From Cytidiella melzeri (taxonomy: Eukaryota > Basidiomycota > Agaricomycetes > Polyporales > Irpicaceae): 49,622 bases of DNA. The position numbers and the translations under genes are program-made. This document shows, piece by piece, positions 10,836 through 21,880 of the stretch. A model generated the notes under the pieces. It ran no database searches, was not told the origin of the DNA, and worked only from the letters and a program-made list of their open reading frames with translations. Position 1 is the stretch's first letter. Every line of letters begins with the position of its first letter. Location: assembly GCA_022592445.1 (NCBI GenBank), contig JABYQR010000323.1, forward strand, positions 1 through 49,622. Reading direction: 5' to 3'.

Positions 10836-12735
10836 CATGTTTGAGCAATTGATCTAATGAGACACCCCCAAGCTGTTCATTGTTGAGCCAAGTAATTCTC
10901 CAGAATTAGCAGTGAACACTGCACAAGATTAATGACAAGATATATGAAGCCCCTTGCTACCATTGGTGACTACTTTTATCATTGTATGGCTCCTTTTCCT
11001 GCAACCAAACTTATCAATTGTAGTAAGATCACTTTATCCCAGATCAAGTTGCCTATCAAAAGTGTCACCAATAGCAAATGCCTGTTATACAGTCAATATT
11101 CATGGCCAGATGGCTTGGCAAGGTCCTTACCAGGAACAGAGTTGTTTACTGAGGTTTTTTTGGTAACAAAGTCACAGGCGCAATTTACTATTTCATGCTG
11201 TACAATTTATTCAATTTTCTATCAATAACATAACCACTAGTAACCCTGCTCCTGCAGTTTATCAAATTGTATCTAGATTATCAAACATAGTTCAACACCA
11301 TTAACGAGAAGACACATGTCAAACAATCTTTATCTCTATGCTCTACTCCACAAACTTGTTGTAATTCTGTACTCACACCCATTGTTGCATTTCAAACAAT
11401 ACAGCACAGTCCCTCTTCTTTCATGAACAACTGTGTGCTCCAGTGAAGAAAAACCACCAAATTACTATACATGACTCATTGAAGAAGCTATTCCCAACAA
11501 AATTACTTGTTCAGGCTGCTACCAGCACCAAGTTTACTTACAAATCTGGCTCAAAAAGTAATATGTCATTCAATCTTCAGGAATTGTACTTGCCGCTTGC
11601 TGGCCTTGCTAACACTAGTTCCAATAGGGGTGATGCAGTTCAGACATCAACAGGACATGGTTGCATCAGCAGCAACCACTGCACCAGATTGTTCCACAAA
11701 GTTTCACAACCATCGGTTGATCTCTAAGAAGGAGTTACAATCAGAACACAGCCTGTGGCAGTTCTAGTGGGGCTGATGCAGTTCAGAAATTGACAGGACA
11801 TGGTTGCATCACCATAGAGCACTGCCTTTGGTTCTTCCACACAGTTTCACAACCACTAGTTGCTCTCTGAACAAGAGTTACAATCAGAACACAGCCTGTG
11901 GGAGTGTTAATGTGAACAAGACAGTTCAGACATCAACAGGACACATGTAACATGTTTGAGCAATTGATCTAATGAGACACCCCCAAGCTGTTCATTGTTG
12001 AACCAAGTAATTCTCTAGAACCAGCAGTGAACACTGCACAAAATTAATGACAAGATATATGAAGCCCCTTGCTACCATTGGCAACTACCTTCATCAATGT
12101 ATTGCCCCTTTTCCTGCAACCAAACTTATTAATTGTAGTACAGTCACTTTATCCCAGATCAAGTTGCATATCAAAGATGTCACTAATAGCAAATTCTTGT
12201 AATACAGTCAATATTCATGACCAGATGGCTTGGCAAGGTCCTTACCAGGAACAGAGTTGTTTACTGAGGTTTTTTTTGGTAACAAAGTCACAGGTGCAAT
12301 TAACTGATTCATGCTATATGATTTATTCAATTTGCTACCAATGACATAGTCACTTGTAGCCCTGCTCCTGCAGTTTACCAAATTTTATCTTGATCATTTA
12401 ACATAGTTCAATACCATTAAGAAGAAGACGCATGTCAAACAATCTTTATCTCCATGCTCTACTCCACAAACTTGTTTTGATTCCGTGCTCACACCCATTG
12501 TTGCACTTGTAACAATACAGTACAATTCCCCTTCTTTCATGAATGATTGTGTGCCTCAGTGAAGACAAACCACCAACTTACTAAACATTACTCATTGAAG
12601 AAGCTATTCCCAACAAAATGACTTGTTCAGGCTGCTACCAGCACCAATTTTACTCACAAATCTGGCTCAAAATGTAATATTTCATTCAATCTTCACAAAT
12701 TGTACTTTTCGCTTGCCAGCCTTGCTAACGTTAGT
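10760..12735. repeat. Direct duplication, period about 1.11 kb
   Basis: 10760-11618 and 11874-12735 are copies at about 90% by eye; both run from GAGTTACAATxAGAACACAGCC to the block TTGCTAACxxTAG. The ends resemble the terminal repeat of the 19437-20017 element (AATTGTACTTGCCGCTTGC). A third, inverted copy follows from 12731 and is split by the solo LTR at 13053. No gene is visible. Confidence 0.75.
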
Positions 12736-13052
12736 GCAACAATGGGCATGAGGACAGAAATAAAAGATGTTTGTACAGTAGAGCTTAGTGATAAGGGTTG
12801 TTTGAGATGTGCACATAATATAGATACAATTTGGGAAAACTGCAGGAGCAGGATTACAAGGTATAATGCTACTGATAGTAGACTGAATAAGTTATATAGC
12901 CTGCAATATTTGCTAGAGCCAGAGACTTTGTAACAAAAGGAAACCTCAGTAAACACCTGTGTTCCTTATAAGGACCTTGCAAAGTAATCTGGTCATGAAT
13001 ATTGACTGTCGTAAGGGAGTTTGCTACTGGTGACACAGTGGATAGGTAACTT

Positions 13053-13575
13053 TGTCAAAGCGAGACCGTATCGCTGATTATCGGACATTGGATCTATGGA
13101 CAATGTAGATAAGATATGTAGATAGATAAGATCAGATAGTACATAGCATGTGATTCCACCATCCTTGTGGTCACACACGATGCAATACTTGCACCATATG
13201 GCATCGTGTTCCAGTAGTTTCCATGACTGAATAGCAGAAGTACCATGAGGCTTCTGCATGACTCATATTTCATATACCAAATGTATTGAGCTTACTAAAG
13301 GCTCAGTCAGCACCATTCAGTTATGTAGGATGCTCAGTCATTGCTTACATTCTCTATTCAGTAGTATTAGCAAGCAGGACTGTGCATTACCAATCATTAC
13401 TCATAGGATTACCAATCCTTACCAATCCTTACTCATATGACATTACTGTAGCATTAGTAATCTAGTTACAGACATGTATATATACAGCTCCTAGAGAGCA
13501 GAGAAATAATAAGACACTTACTCCCAGAGTTAGTTGACTCTCCTAGTCATCCCCTACACTCGTAACTTTCAAACA
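13053..13575 (+). mobile_element. Solo LTR (523 bp), Copia-like size, with AACTT duplication
   Basis: Starts TGTCAAAG, ends AAACA; flanked by AACTT at 13048-13052 and 13576-13580. The empty site is visible in the paralogous copies: GATAGG-C-AACTT-GATCTGG in reverse complement of 11038-11060 matches the flanks joined through one AACTT. TATATATA near 13480 and AATAATAA shortly after fit a U3-R layout on the plus strand. Superfamily is a guess from length. Confidence 0.8.
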
Positions 13576-14418
13576 AACTTGATCTGGTATAAAGTGACGG
13601 TACTACAATTGATAAGCACAATTGCAGGAAAAGAAGCCAGACATTGATGAAGGTAGTTGCAAATGGTAGCAAGGGACTTCACATATCTTATCATTAATAT
13701 TGTACAGTGTTTACTGCTGATGCAACAATCACTTGTGGTGCTCATCAAAACTAACTGCTGATGACAGAAAATTAATTCCTCCAAGGATGAAGCGCTTGAG
13801 GGTGTCTCATTAGATTGACTCCCAAAACATGTTACAGGTGTCCTGTTGGTGTCTGAACTGCTTCATCACCATTGGAACTGCTAAAAGCTGTGTTCTGATT
13901 GTAACTCCTGCCTAGAGAGCAGCTGATGGTTGTCAAACTTTGCAGAAGAATCAGATGCAGTGCTTGCTGCTGATGCAACCACATCCTGTTGATGTCTGAG
14001 CTGCCTCATCCCCATTGGGACTGCCACAGGTTGTGTTTCAATTGTAACTCTTGCTTGGAGAGCAACTAATGTTGGTGAGACTTGGTAGAATAACCAGATG
14101 CAGTGCTCACTGCTGATGCAACCACAAATTTACATTGGCCAAGAATTGCATCTGAAAAGGCATCAATGTGCTGGAGCACCCTGGTACAATTTGATTCATT
14201 CTTCAGGAACTGTAACTGGTTCAAAATCAACTGCAATCAATCACCCTTGACCCAGTAGTGCTTTTGTTAACTGATAGGAGCTGGAGGCTATTTCAATTGC
14301 AACAACTTTGATCATCATGCATCACTGATTGTTGCCTTATATGCTGGCCTAACCAAATAAAGACACATTACAAGCATATCTGCACTGTTTGTTGCATCAG
14401 CATAGCAGAACCAAAAGG

Positions 14419-14427
14419 TATATAAAG
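14419..14427 (+). promoter_or_regulatory. TATA box of the small secreted-protein gene
   Basis: TATATAAAG about 310 bp upstream of the ATG at 14730, followed by a pyrimidine-rich leader with a consensus intron. Confidence 0.5.
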
Positions 14428-14649
14428 CCCATTGCAACCATCATCCTTGTACCCCAGCACACCTACATTTTTCCAGACCTTTCATTGCTTCAGTGCTGGC
14501 CACTGAGTACTGTGTTGTTCACATTGCACTTGTCTTGGCTCACTTTATTGAAACTGGTCTGACACCTAGCTGTCTTATTGTCTCCTCAATCTTTGTCAAA
14601 TCACCCTTCCTGTTACCCTGGGTCTTTTTACTGCTTCAGCACTGGTTTG

Positions 14650-14710
14650 GTAAGTAAATGGTTGCCTGCATTGCACTTGCCTCAGGTCACTGTACTGGTC
14701 ATTCTTACAG
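14650..14710 (+). other. 5' UTR intron of the secreted-protein gene
   Basis: 61 nt: GTAAGT donor, TTCTTACAG acceptor, ending 19 nt before the ATG at 14730. It removes an upstream ATG (14658). Confidence 0.55.
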
Positions 14711-14729
14711 CTAGTCAAAGCTACACATC

Positions 14730-15164
14730 ATGCAGCTCTCAACCTCTTTCATTTTGGTTGTTGTCATGTTCACTAGTGCATTCCACATGGCAACTGTGTC
14801 TGCTCTCCCACACAGCAGTACAGAAGTCTGCCACCATTCAATTCTCTCCAGCAGCCACCACAGCTTGGTGAGGCGGATGAAAAATGGAGAGGAATATTGG
14901 GCAGGTCTTGCTCATCTGGATGGACTGGATGAAGCAGAGGTCCTTGATGCCTATAAGAAGGTTGGGCTTGCAAGAATGGGGCGGAGCATGTATAATGTCT
15001 TGAAACTCAAGATAAGGTTGTTTCCAGGAAGTGTCAGGCCAGAAATAATTGCAGCTACCAAGGTGTGGGACAAGGCACTTGCTGTTGAAGAAAAAGCAAG
15101 AAGAAGGAACTACAAGTTTGTTACAGGTGACCATGGTCGATCATATTGGATTGGTAGGGAGTAA
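14730..15164 (+). CDS. Small secreted protein, unknown function
   Basis: 144 aa, ATG start and TAA stop. Residues 1-26 form a typical signal peptide (hydrophobic FILVVVMFTSAF, cleavage likely after VSALP). The mature part is basic and has one cysteine (about residue 34), a charged helix-like stretch (DGLDEAEVLDAYKKVGLARM, about 64-83) and a basic tail (KARRRNYKF). I recognise no family. A TATA box and a consensus intron in the leader make it a credible host gene rather than a chance frame. It lies alone within the inverted-repeat region, between short inverted copies at 14150-14216 and 15530-15580. Small secreted proteins in repeat-rich fungal DNA are often effector candidates; that is context only. 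Confidence 0.55.
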   Translation: MQLSTSFILVVVMFTSAFHMATVSALPHSSTEVCHHSILSSSHHSLVRRMKNGEEYWAGLAHLDGLDEAEVLDAYKKVGLARMGRSMYNVLKLKIRLFPGSVRPEIIAATKVWDKALAVEEKARRRNYKFVTGDHGRSYWIGRE

Positions 15165-16189
15165 TGGACTTTGACAGTACTAATCATGGACTTGGTCTGA
15201 TTGGACACTTCTACATCTTTTGTTCTATGTTGGTGTCTTGTTGGAAATGCATGTTATAAAGTAGTTTCCTATGCGCTGTCTCAAGGTTGTTTCAAGGTAA
15301 TAAAGTTCCTACAGTCTTGATAAGGGAATTATGTAGCCCTATATAGTAACTGTAGTGGTAACCATTACATCAGCTGAGACGTACAGATATGGGTTCTGTG
15401 GACTAAGTAGTATGTAGCACTGTAGAAGTACTGTATGTACATTTACACCTGTGTTCTAGTGGCATAGGAGATAACATGGAAAGCATGTAGTACCCAGAGG
15501 ATGCCTAAAGCATATGTCTGAGGCCAAGTTACAATTCTTGAAGAATGAAGTAGAATTGTTCCAGTGCAGGCAACTGCTATGATGTCCCCATAGATTAACG
15601 CAAATGTCTCCCAAAATGTGGAAATTTGATGGGCAATACACTGAGTAACAGTTTCTGTATTGGTGAAATGAATTGAATCAATGGAACTACATTATCTTTG
15701 CTACTAGCCCTTCATCAATTAGTGATAGATCACATTTTCCAACCAAAATAGAGTTTTAGATTTTTACAGCTGGCAAATGGGCGCATATGGGTACAACTTA
15801 TACACCGGTGGATAGCACTATGTCTTGCCAATGAGCTGGTAACAAAATCTTCCAATTTGGAGCGGATTTGAGGAAGTTATGGCCAGATTACTGGAAAATG
15901 TTGCTCAGACTCAGATTGAAACTTAGCTTATCCCTTCTGTTACAAACTTGTAAAGGATATATTAGCAGTTTGTTACTCCCATCAATCACATGCATTGATG
16001 TGTGTAATGACTATCACAAAGCCTTCTTCACACAGCAGTCAGGGCAAAACAAATGTGCATGACTGTCTTTTGTCAGAGTTTGACCAAGAAAGTGGGTTGC
16101 TCAGGTCATCAGCATGACACACATGCATTTCTATTGGCCCAGCAACTCTGTGAGTTTGTGACCCACTGAGTTATTACGTGGGTCTTTTA
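15165..16189. other. Intergenic, repeat remnants
   Basis: No gene seen. 15530-15920 holds the inverted partner of 9550-9960. The rest is AT-rich, with only short frames lacking support. Confidence 0.5.
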
Positions 16190-18101
16190 ATACAGGCACA
16201 TTGGTAAGAAAAGGTATTACTAGTAACAAAATTACTTATAACGGTAAGTATTCCTGACATGTTTGTAATGAAAGTTGTTACTAGTAACAAAATTACCTAT
16301 CAAAGTAAGTGTTCCTGGTAGATAAGTTATTATAAGCAATACATTGATAACACAAGTGAGAATTCAGGACTAAACAACAAATTAAGTAATATGGACAAGG
16401 TAGTTGTACAAGCTGTAATCAACCATAATGTTATTCATCCAAGTAAGTGTTGTGGATGGCCCGACTAGCCCTTATCTTTCGCAAATTTACCTATTGTTTT
16501 TATCTGTAAAACTCCGGCCTGCAACCCAGTTGCAACCTCTCTGCACAAACTCCTTTGCACGTCTATTAAGCGCCCGTATCACATGGCTTAGATGCTCCAC
16601 ACGGTCATGTTACTTGCTACTACGTCACACTGGCATGTGACTTAGCTTAAGTAAGACCACATGGCTACAACCACATGGCTCAGCCCATAGCTAGGGTTTG
16701 ATGTCATAGATGACATCCACATGGACTCCTTTTGTTCTTTCCTTATTGTTCTCTTTATGGAAGGATGTTCTCACAGGTGTGGGAATGGAACAAATAGTTG
16801 GTCTCCTTTTAGATAGATCCTCTCACAAGTAGAGTTCTTGGCAAGGTCTAGACAATAGCTATTGTTCTCCTTTAGGTAGTTCTTTTGTTCTTCGTTCACA
16901 CGGCTTCTTGCAAAGCCTGCCCTTAACATGGTCTGTGCGCAGGTCCCTGAAGTCTATATAAGCAGCTGCATGTACGCTCCTAGCTCCCATCTCGACCTCT
17001 TGGTCTTTACTGCGCTAGGTAAGCAAACCCCTCTTGTACTACATGGCGGGTAGTATCAATCTAACTTGGTCTTTACTGGGCTAGATTTCTGAATAAGTTT
17101 GATAGCTGGTGAACACATTGTGCTTCACACCTGCCACCACCTCTTTGTTGTCATCCACAGCGTGTCCCTGTTTGTCACGTCGAGCCCTGTCTCTGTGTCA
17201 GTAAGTATTCCACCTGAGGTAGTAACAAAAGTGAAACTTGCTAACAAAATTACTTGAAAAGGTAAGAGTACAAATTTACTTATAGAAAGTCAGTCCTTGT
17301 CGTAATTAGGTGAGAAAAGCTGTCATTGATGACAAATTCACTTATCAAAGTAGGAATTCCAGTGAAATTCAGAACAAAGCTGGTTATTGGTAACAAGACT
17401 GCTGATAAAGGTGAGGATTTAAAGCTATCCAACATCAAGTGTTCTGGTCATGTTAGTAACAAAAGCTGTTTCAAATAATAAAGTAACCTGTTTTAATCAA
17501 CACTCAAGTACTGTGGGCAAGGTAGTAATAGAAGCTGTTCTCAATAGACATACTGTAATGTCAAGCATTCCAGGCAAGAAGTAATAAAAGTGGTTACTTG
17601 GAAGAAACTTATGTGAGTCAGTATTTTGGTTCAATTGGACATCAAGTCATTAGTCATATAATTTTCTTAAGAAAGTACAGATCAAAATTTAACAAAATTT
17701 AAGCATTCTGAGCATGTTATTAATGAAAGCTGTTACCAGAAACAATATTGCTTAGGTACTTTGGTTGAACTATTTTCTGGGCAAGTTAGTCACAAAAAGT
17801 TGTTAATGGTGCCAAAATTGCTGATAAAAGTAATATTTCCTTGGCAAATTAAAAACAAAAGCTGTTACCAGTAAACAAGTTACAAGTTACTTGTAAAGGT
17901 AAGGGTTCACAATCACTTAGGAAGTCAATGTTATGGGCAAGCGAGCAACTATACAAGATTGCATATAAAAGTGAGGATCCCAAACCTGTTAGTCACAAAA
18001 ATTGACACCAGTATCAAGATTATGCTCATGAAAGTAAGTATTCCAGGCTTGTTAGTCATGGAAGTTGAAGTTGTTGCTAGTCACTTATAACAGGGTTGGT
18101 C
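16190..18101. repeat. AT-rich minisatellite, units about 60-80 bp, split by a solo LTR
   Basis: Diverged units of the type GTTAGTAACAAAAGCTGTTA, followed by AAAATTACTTATAAAGGTAAG and TATTCCAGGCA, occur at 16190-16447 and again at 17201-18090. The family-2 solo LTR at 16448-17200 separates the two blocks. No coding frame. Confidence 0.7.
16448..17200 (+). mobile_element. Solo LTR of gypsy family 2, GTAAG duplication
   Basis: 753 bp, TGTTGTGG ... GTGTCA, flanked by GTAAG at 16443-16447 and 17201-17205. Homologous along its length to the 5' LTR of D (38490-39245). It has a CTATATAAG TATA region, the primer-type motif ATCTCGACCT (16989-16998) and the LTR intron with its repeated 20-mer; here the two copies differ at one base. 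It arose by LTR-LTR recombination. Confidence 0.92.
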
Positions 18102-18896
18102 TGTCGCGGAGCAACTGCTGCTATACTGATAAACTCTAAACAAGGGTGGAGAAGAGGGGGAGTGGAAGTGGAAGTGGATCTCCAACAACAACAACGAGGT
18201 CAAAGTTGATGATAAGCAGGCAAGCAGGCTCAGAGGCCGGATACTAGCAGTGCAAATGACAGAGTTAATAGGGGATGATACTTAAGTTACAGGTAGTAAC
18301 TCACCTGGCAGTGCAAATGACAGAGAGGTCAAGATGCAGAGCTAGGGAGGGTAAGGGCTACTATATATACTGTTGGCTGGGTGGTCTGTGCGCAAGTTCC
18401 CACACTACGGACTGGAGTAACTGTGGGGCTGGAGTAACAATAGAACAATAAGGGACCAGGGTAACTGTCAAGGACCAGAGTAGCTGTCAAAGACCAGGGT
18501 ACGTAGAACAATAGAGCTAGAACAATAGGACAATAGAACAATGGAATAGGAACAATAGAACAATAGAAACTGGGGGAATCCCTGGGGAATCTCTAACAAT
18601 AGATAGAAGACAATAGATGAAAGACAATAGGACAATAAGAACTGGGGGAATCCCTGGGGAATCCCTAACAATGGAAGGAGAACAATAGAACAATAGCCTA
18701 GGTTGATCCAGAACCGCTCCAGATGGAGTCTAGGGTTTGCGTCTGGACTATTGATAAATAAGGCAGGATGTCACGTGACCTGGGTTAGGTCTGGTAACAC
18801 TCCTAGCCGGAAAATAAGCGCTCTGGATAGGCGCCTAATGCTATAAACTTGTGACAGTGTTGGAAAAATCCGGTCTCTGTTGGACTATCCATGTCA
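18102..18896 (-). mobile_element. Solo LTR of gypsy family 1 (minus), TGGTC duplication
   Basis: 795 bp, reverse complement of the family-1 LTR (TGTCGCGG ... CCATGTCA on plus), flanked by TGGTC at 18097-18101 and 18897-18901. It contains the primer motif (AGGTCAAGAT on plus, 18326-18335) and the LTR intron with its 21-nt repeats, which differ at one base here. Confidence 0.93.
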
Positions 18897-18901
18897 TGGT
18901 C

Positions 18902-19436
18902 TAGGCAGGTCAATCATGGCAGTGAACATCCCAGACAAGGTACAATGGAGACTGTTTGCCAGTCACAACCTTATCTTTGCAGTCAGGCCTTCCAGTACAA
19001 GCTACCAACATAGAATATTGCAAGCAATCCAGCTAGTCAAAAGATTGTCACTAATCAAAAGGTAGTCTATGAGAGTGAGTATTATCAGGAATGTCAGTTA
19101 ACAAAGTTAGTAGAGAAGTTCATTTCCAAGGTTACTACAGTTTTGAACCACAACAGACGTCGTAGGTGACTCCAAGCACATTTGTCATGTAACAGTATCT
19201 TCTAGGTGCTGTTGCTCACAACAAGGTGATGTTGACAGATACATTTAGTCTCCACTCAAATCTTGTGGTTATGCTGTGCATATGCCCCCTTGTTTTTGAA
19301 CAAAGCTGAATTGCTGAAGTGAATATAGCACAATGACTCACTCAAACAAAAAAATATTTGATGACACAATCAAATCTGCCACATTATCTTTTTGCCAAGT
19401 TTCATAGGTGAAGCAGTAGATACAGGTTGATGAGTT
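18902..19436. other. Repeat-derived DNA, partial copy of the 19437-20017 element
   Basis: About 18970-19245 is a diverged direct copy of 19484-19504 plus 19731-19975 (shared TACAAGCTACxAACA, CCAGCTAGTCA, TATGAGAGTGAGTA). It lacks the 226-bp insertion, so it documents that insertion's empty site. No gene seen. Confidence 0.6.
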
Positions 19437-20017
19437 CAGGAATTGTACTTGCCGCATGCCAGCCCGGCTACCACTGGTTTTCTCTGCAGTCAAACCTTCC
19501 AGTATGTTGTTATTTTAGGTTTTCCGCCTTATTTTTGTTTGTTTCCGTTTGTTCCCGCCGCCCGCCTTCGTCATTCTGCGCGGATTACTTGTTCAGATAT
19601 TCGCTTTTTGTCCTATCCACTTTACTAAAATAACATAAAAACCCTGTTCTGCGTAGCAATTCTAATAACATGGTTTTCCCTTGTTTCAAGCCCCCCTCCC
19701 GTGCGTGCTCTAAACCCTGCAAAAACAACACAGTACAAGCTACAAACAGAATATACTGCAAGCATTCCAGCTAGTCATATAAGTATCACTAATAGAAAGG
19801 TTGTTTATGAGAGTGAGTACTGTCAGGAATGTTGCTTATGTATATTACTAGAGAACTTCATTTCTGAGGTTACTACAATTGTTGACTGCAACAGACATTG
19901 CAGGTGATTGTCAGCACATTTCTTATGTAATGATACCTTTTTGGTGCCATGGATCACAACAGTGTGATGTTAACAACTAGCGTTAGCAGGGCCGGCAAGC
20001 GGCAAGTACAATTCCTG
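19437..20017. mobile_element. Candidate DNA element with about 40-bp terminal inverted repeats
   Basis: Left end CAGGAATTGTACTTGCCGC, then ATGCCAGCCC; right end is the inverted CAGGAATTGTACTTGCCGC, then TTGCCGGCCC. The flanks ATGAGTT (19430-19436) and ATGACTT (20018-20024) are a 7-bp near-match. No transposase frame, so it would be non-autonomous (MITE-like). The same terminal motif occurs at 11577-11618 and 12690-12735. Confidence 0.5.
19505..19730. mobile_element. Short solo LTR (226 bp), CAGTA duplication
   Basis: Starts TGTTGTT and ends AACAACA, a perfect 7-bp inversion. Flanked by CAGTA at 19500-19504 and 19731-19735. The related copy near 18980-18995 reads CTTCCAGTACAAG without the insert, confirming a precise insertion. 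Base composition differs sharply from its host element. Confidence 0.75.
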
Positions 20018-20143
20018 ATGACTTGATACATTTCCCAGAATATCATGAATATCAATAAATCAGAATTCAATGTCACGCAGGTAATACATTTCTCACAATA
20101 TCATAGATATTAATAAATTAGATGTCATTATTGCGCAGGTATC

Positions 20144-21441
20144 TTAAATATCACAAGATGTGCAAATTGCTACAGTACTGGTCCAACTGTGTTTTGCTGA
20201 TGCCAACATGGTGCAATTTACACCATTCATGTTTCCATCATATTCAGTATGTCTAACTGTACTGATACCATTGTCGAACCACAGATCTCCGTTATCTCTG
20301 ACTATACGAGATGTATAGTGATTATTTCCAGTAAATGCTGCCACGCAGTTTGTAATTGTATCCACTAACGTTAATAACATGTTGAAACCTGACAACCAGT
20401 TCTTCCTATATACAAATTGCAATGAACAGTGGTGCATGATCAAATTTGTATATATTCACCATTACGCTGTGACAGTCACTGCATTTCTTTCCAGACTTTG
20501 TTCTCAATAGAGCTGTCATCCATGCAGACGTAATTTGAGCATTACATGTTCCTGCTTGTATTGCTTTATTTCTCCATGCAGACTTTGTACATTGCCACAT
20601 TAGAGAGTTGGAAAATAAGCTAGAAGATTTTTCATTGCAACATACAATGCAGTACACAGTTTTGACAATATGGCTAACATCAGGTTTGAGTAGAATTTCA
20701 TATAATTCTCTAACATTATTGCCTGTTGTAGTGATTGAAAACACACTTGGATCTTTACAATGAAATGCAAGCTGTATACGGTCTCACGCTTTATCTATAT
20801 CATCTGAGTCAAGATCTACACCTTCAAACATGTCACAAAATATTTTCAAATATTCATTTGTTGTTGATGTCAATTTACACCATTCTTCTGGTGTATGCCT
20901 CATAATGCTAAATATCATAGTGAACATACTATCAAATGCACAGCTATATGTTTGACCATTCCATACAAAACCCATAGGGCCATTGAGTACAGGTATACGG
21001 TCATTGATATTTGTTTTTCTGCCATTTACATGGCTGGGTGGAACTTTCCTGATGTTCAATTTCTTTCTGTCTATGCTGTTTATTAATACGAACACCTTTT
21101 AGCCTACTCAGTTGATTGATCTGTACAGTACCCTGAACAGGAATATATTGTCTGGCATCAGTATTGACTCCCAACGGTTTTTTCCTGCTAGTTTCAGGTT
21201 TAGATGTAGATTGTTTTGTCAGTCTTTTCTTTTTGTCAAGTACTTGCCATTCTGCTTCTTGGAATGGATCACCAATATCATAGGTGTTGATTAACTCCCA
21301 TTGTAACGGACTAGGCATTGTTCTAGAAACATAGTCACTTCCTCTTGCATATCTATATGATGATATTAGATGGCTCCGTGTTGTACCACCTACACCCTTG
21401 GGTAATTTTGAAACGCAATCTTGTAAGCTCATCTGAAACAT
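20144..21441 (-). pseudogene. Ubiquitin-specific-peptidase-like cysteine protease, broken
   Basis: Minus-strand frames form one gene. A basic N-terminal part (about 21318-21060) leads to WNGQTYSCAFDSMFTMIF (about 20960-20910), a clan CA nucleophile-cysteine box. Then come CSDCH (zinc-like) with FDHAPLF (about 20495-20425) and NNHYTSRIVRDNGDLWF (about 20315-20270), a USP-type histidine box. Between these an in-frame TGA (20784-20786) interrupts DIDKA and DRIQL; CGA to TGA would explain it. Two frame changes can be explained by introns: GTACAG...AACAG (51 nt, near 21065-21115) and GTATAT...GTTAG (49 nt, near 20365-20415). The family is an assignment by motif only. The upstream frame overlaps the end of the JmjC-like gene, so the true start may be the Met at 21318. 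Confidence 0.5.
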
Positions 21442-21572
21442 AGCGTTTGGGCCACATGATCATGCAAGCCAAGGATATAAGCGACTTCCGAGATACTGTA
21501 GTAGAGGTTATATGCAAAGATAGCTAACAATGGGCTCTCGGTTACTCACCTCGTGGTTTCTCATAGGCCAAG
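21353..21572 (-). pseudogene. JmjC-like host gene, 3' part (cut off by element C)
   Basis: Reading minus from the CCAAG duplication, the sequence continues the frame of the fragment at 29378-30688: FYL is followed by AYEKPR. A GTGAGT donor (intron 21496-21549, 54 nt, CTACAG acceptor) then joins in phase to an exon containing MIMWPKRYVSDEL and ending at TAG 21353-21355. The in-phase splice after removing element C supports one continuous gene before the insertion. Confidence 0.6.
21568..21572. other. Target-site duplication CCAAG, left copy of element C
   Basis: CCAAG here and at 29378-29382 flanks the TG...CA ends of C exactly. Confidence 0.95.
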
Positions 21573-21880
21573 TGACATGGATAGTCCAACAGAGACCGGA
21601 TTTTTCCAACAATGTCACCAGTTTACAGCCTTAGGCGCCTATCTAGAGCGCTTATTTTCCGGCTAGGAGTGTTACCGGACCTAACCCTAACCCGGGTCAC
21701 GTGACATCCTGCCTTATTTATCAATAGTCCAAACCCAAACCCTAGACTCAATCTAGAGCGGTTCCAGATCAACCTAGGCTATTGTTCTATTGTTCCTCTT
21801 CCATTGATGGGGATTCCCCAGGGATTCCCCCAGGTCTTATTGTTCTATTGTTCTTATCCTATTATTGTTCTACGTACCCT

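Larger units (their letters stand above)
9503..15960. repeat. Large imperfect inverted repeat (about 6.4 kb)
   Basis: The left arm start (about 9550-9960, with motifs GAATCTGAGTCT, GGTCATAACTTGCTC and TTTTTACCCATATG) recurs in reverse complement at about 15530-15920. Inner parts also pair: 10005-11070 with 13576-14143, and 11100-11420 or 12230-12540 with 12731-13052. The fold centre is near 12730. The arms are diverged, so this is old. The junction with element B at 9502/9503 is where B loses its 3' end. Between the repeat parts I see only the secreted-protein gene, a solo LTR and tandem repeats. Confidence 0.6.

Noticed and set aside
18102..18896. Possible second full-length family-1 element on minus at 18.1 kb
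   Set aside because: The TGGTC duplication directly flanks a single LTR and no internal sequence follows, so it is a solo LTR.
21678..21694. CCTAACCCTAACCC resembles telomere repeats
   Set aside because: It occurs at the same place in every family-1 LTR, so it is LTR sequence and not a telomere or interstitial telomeric array.
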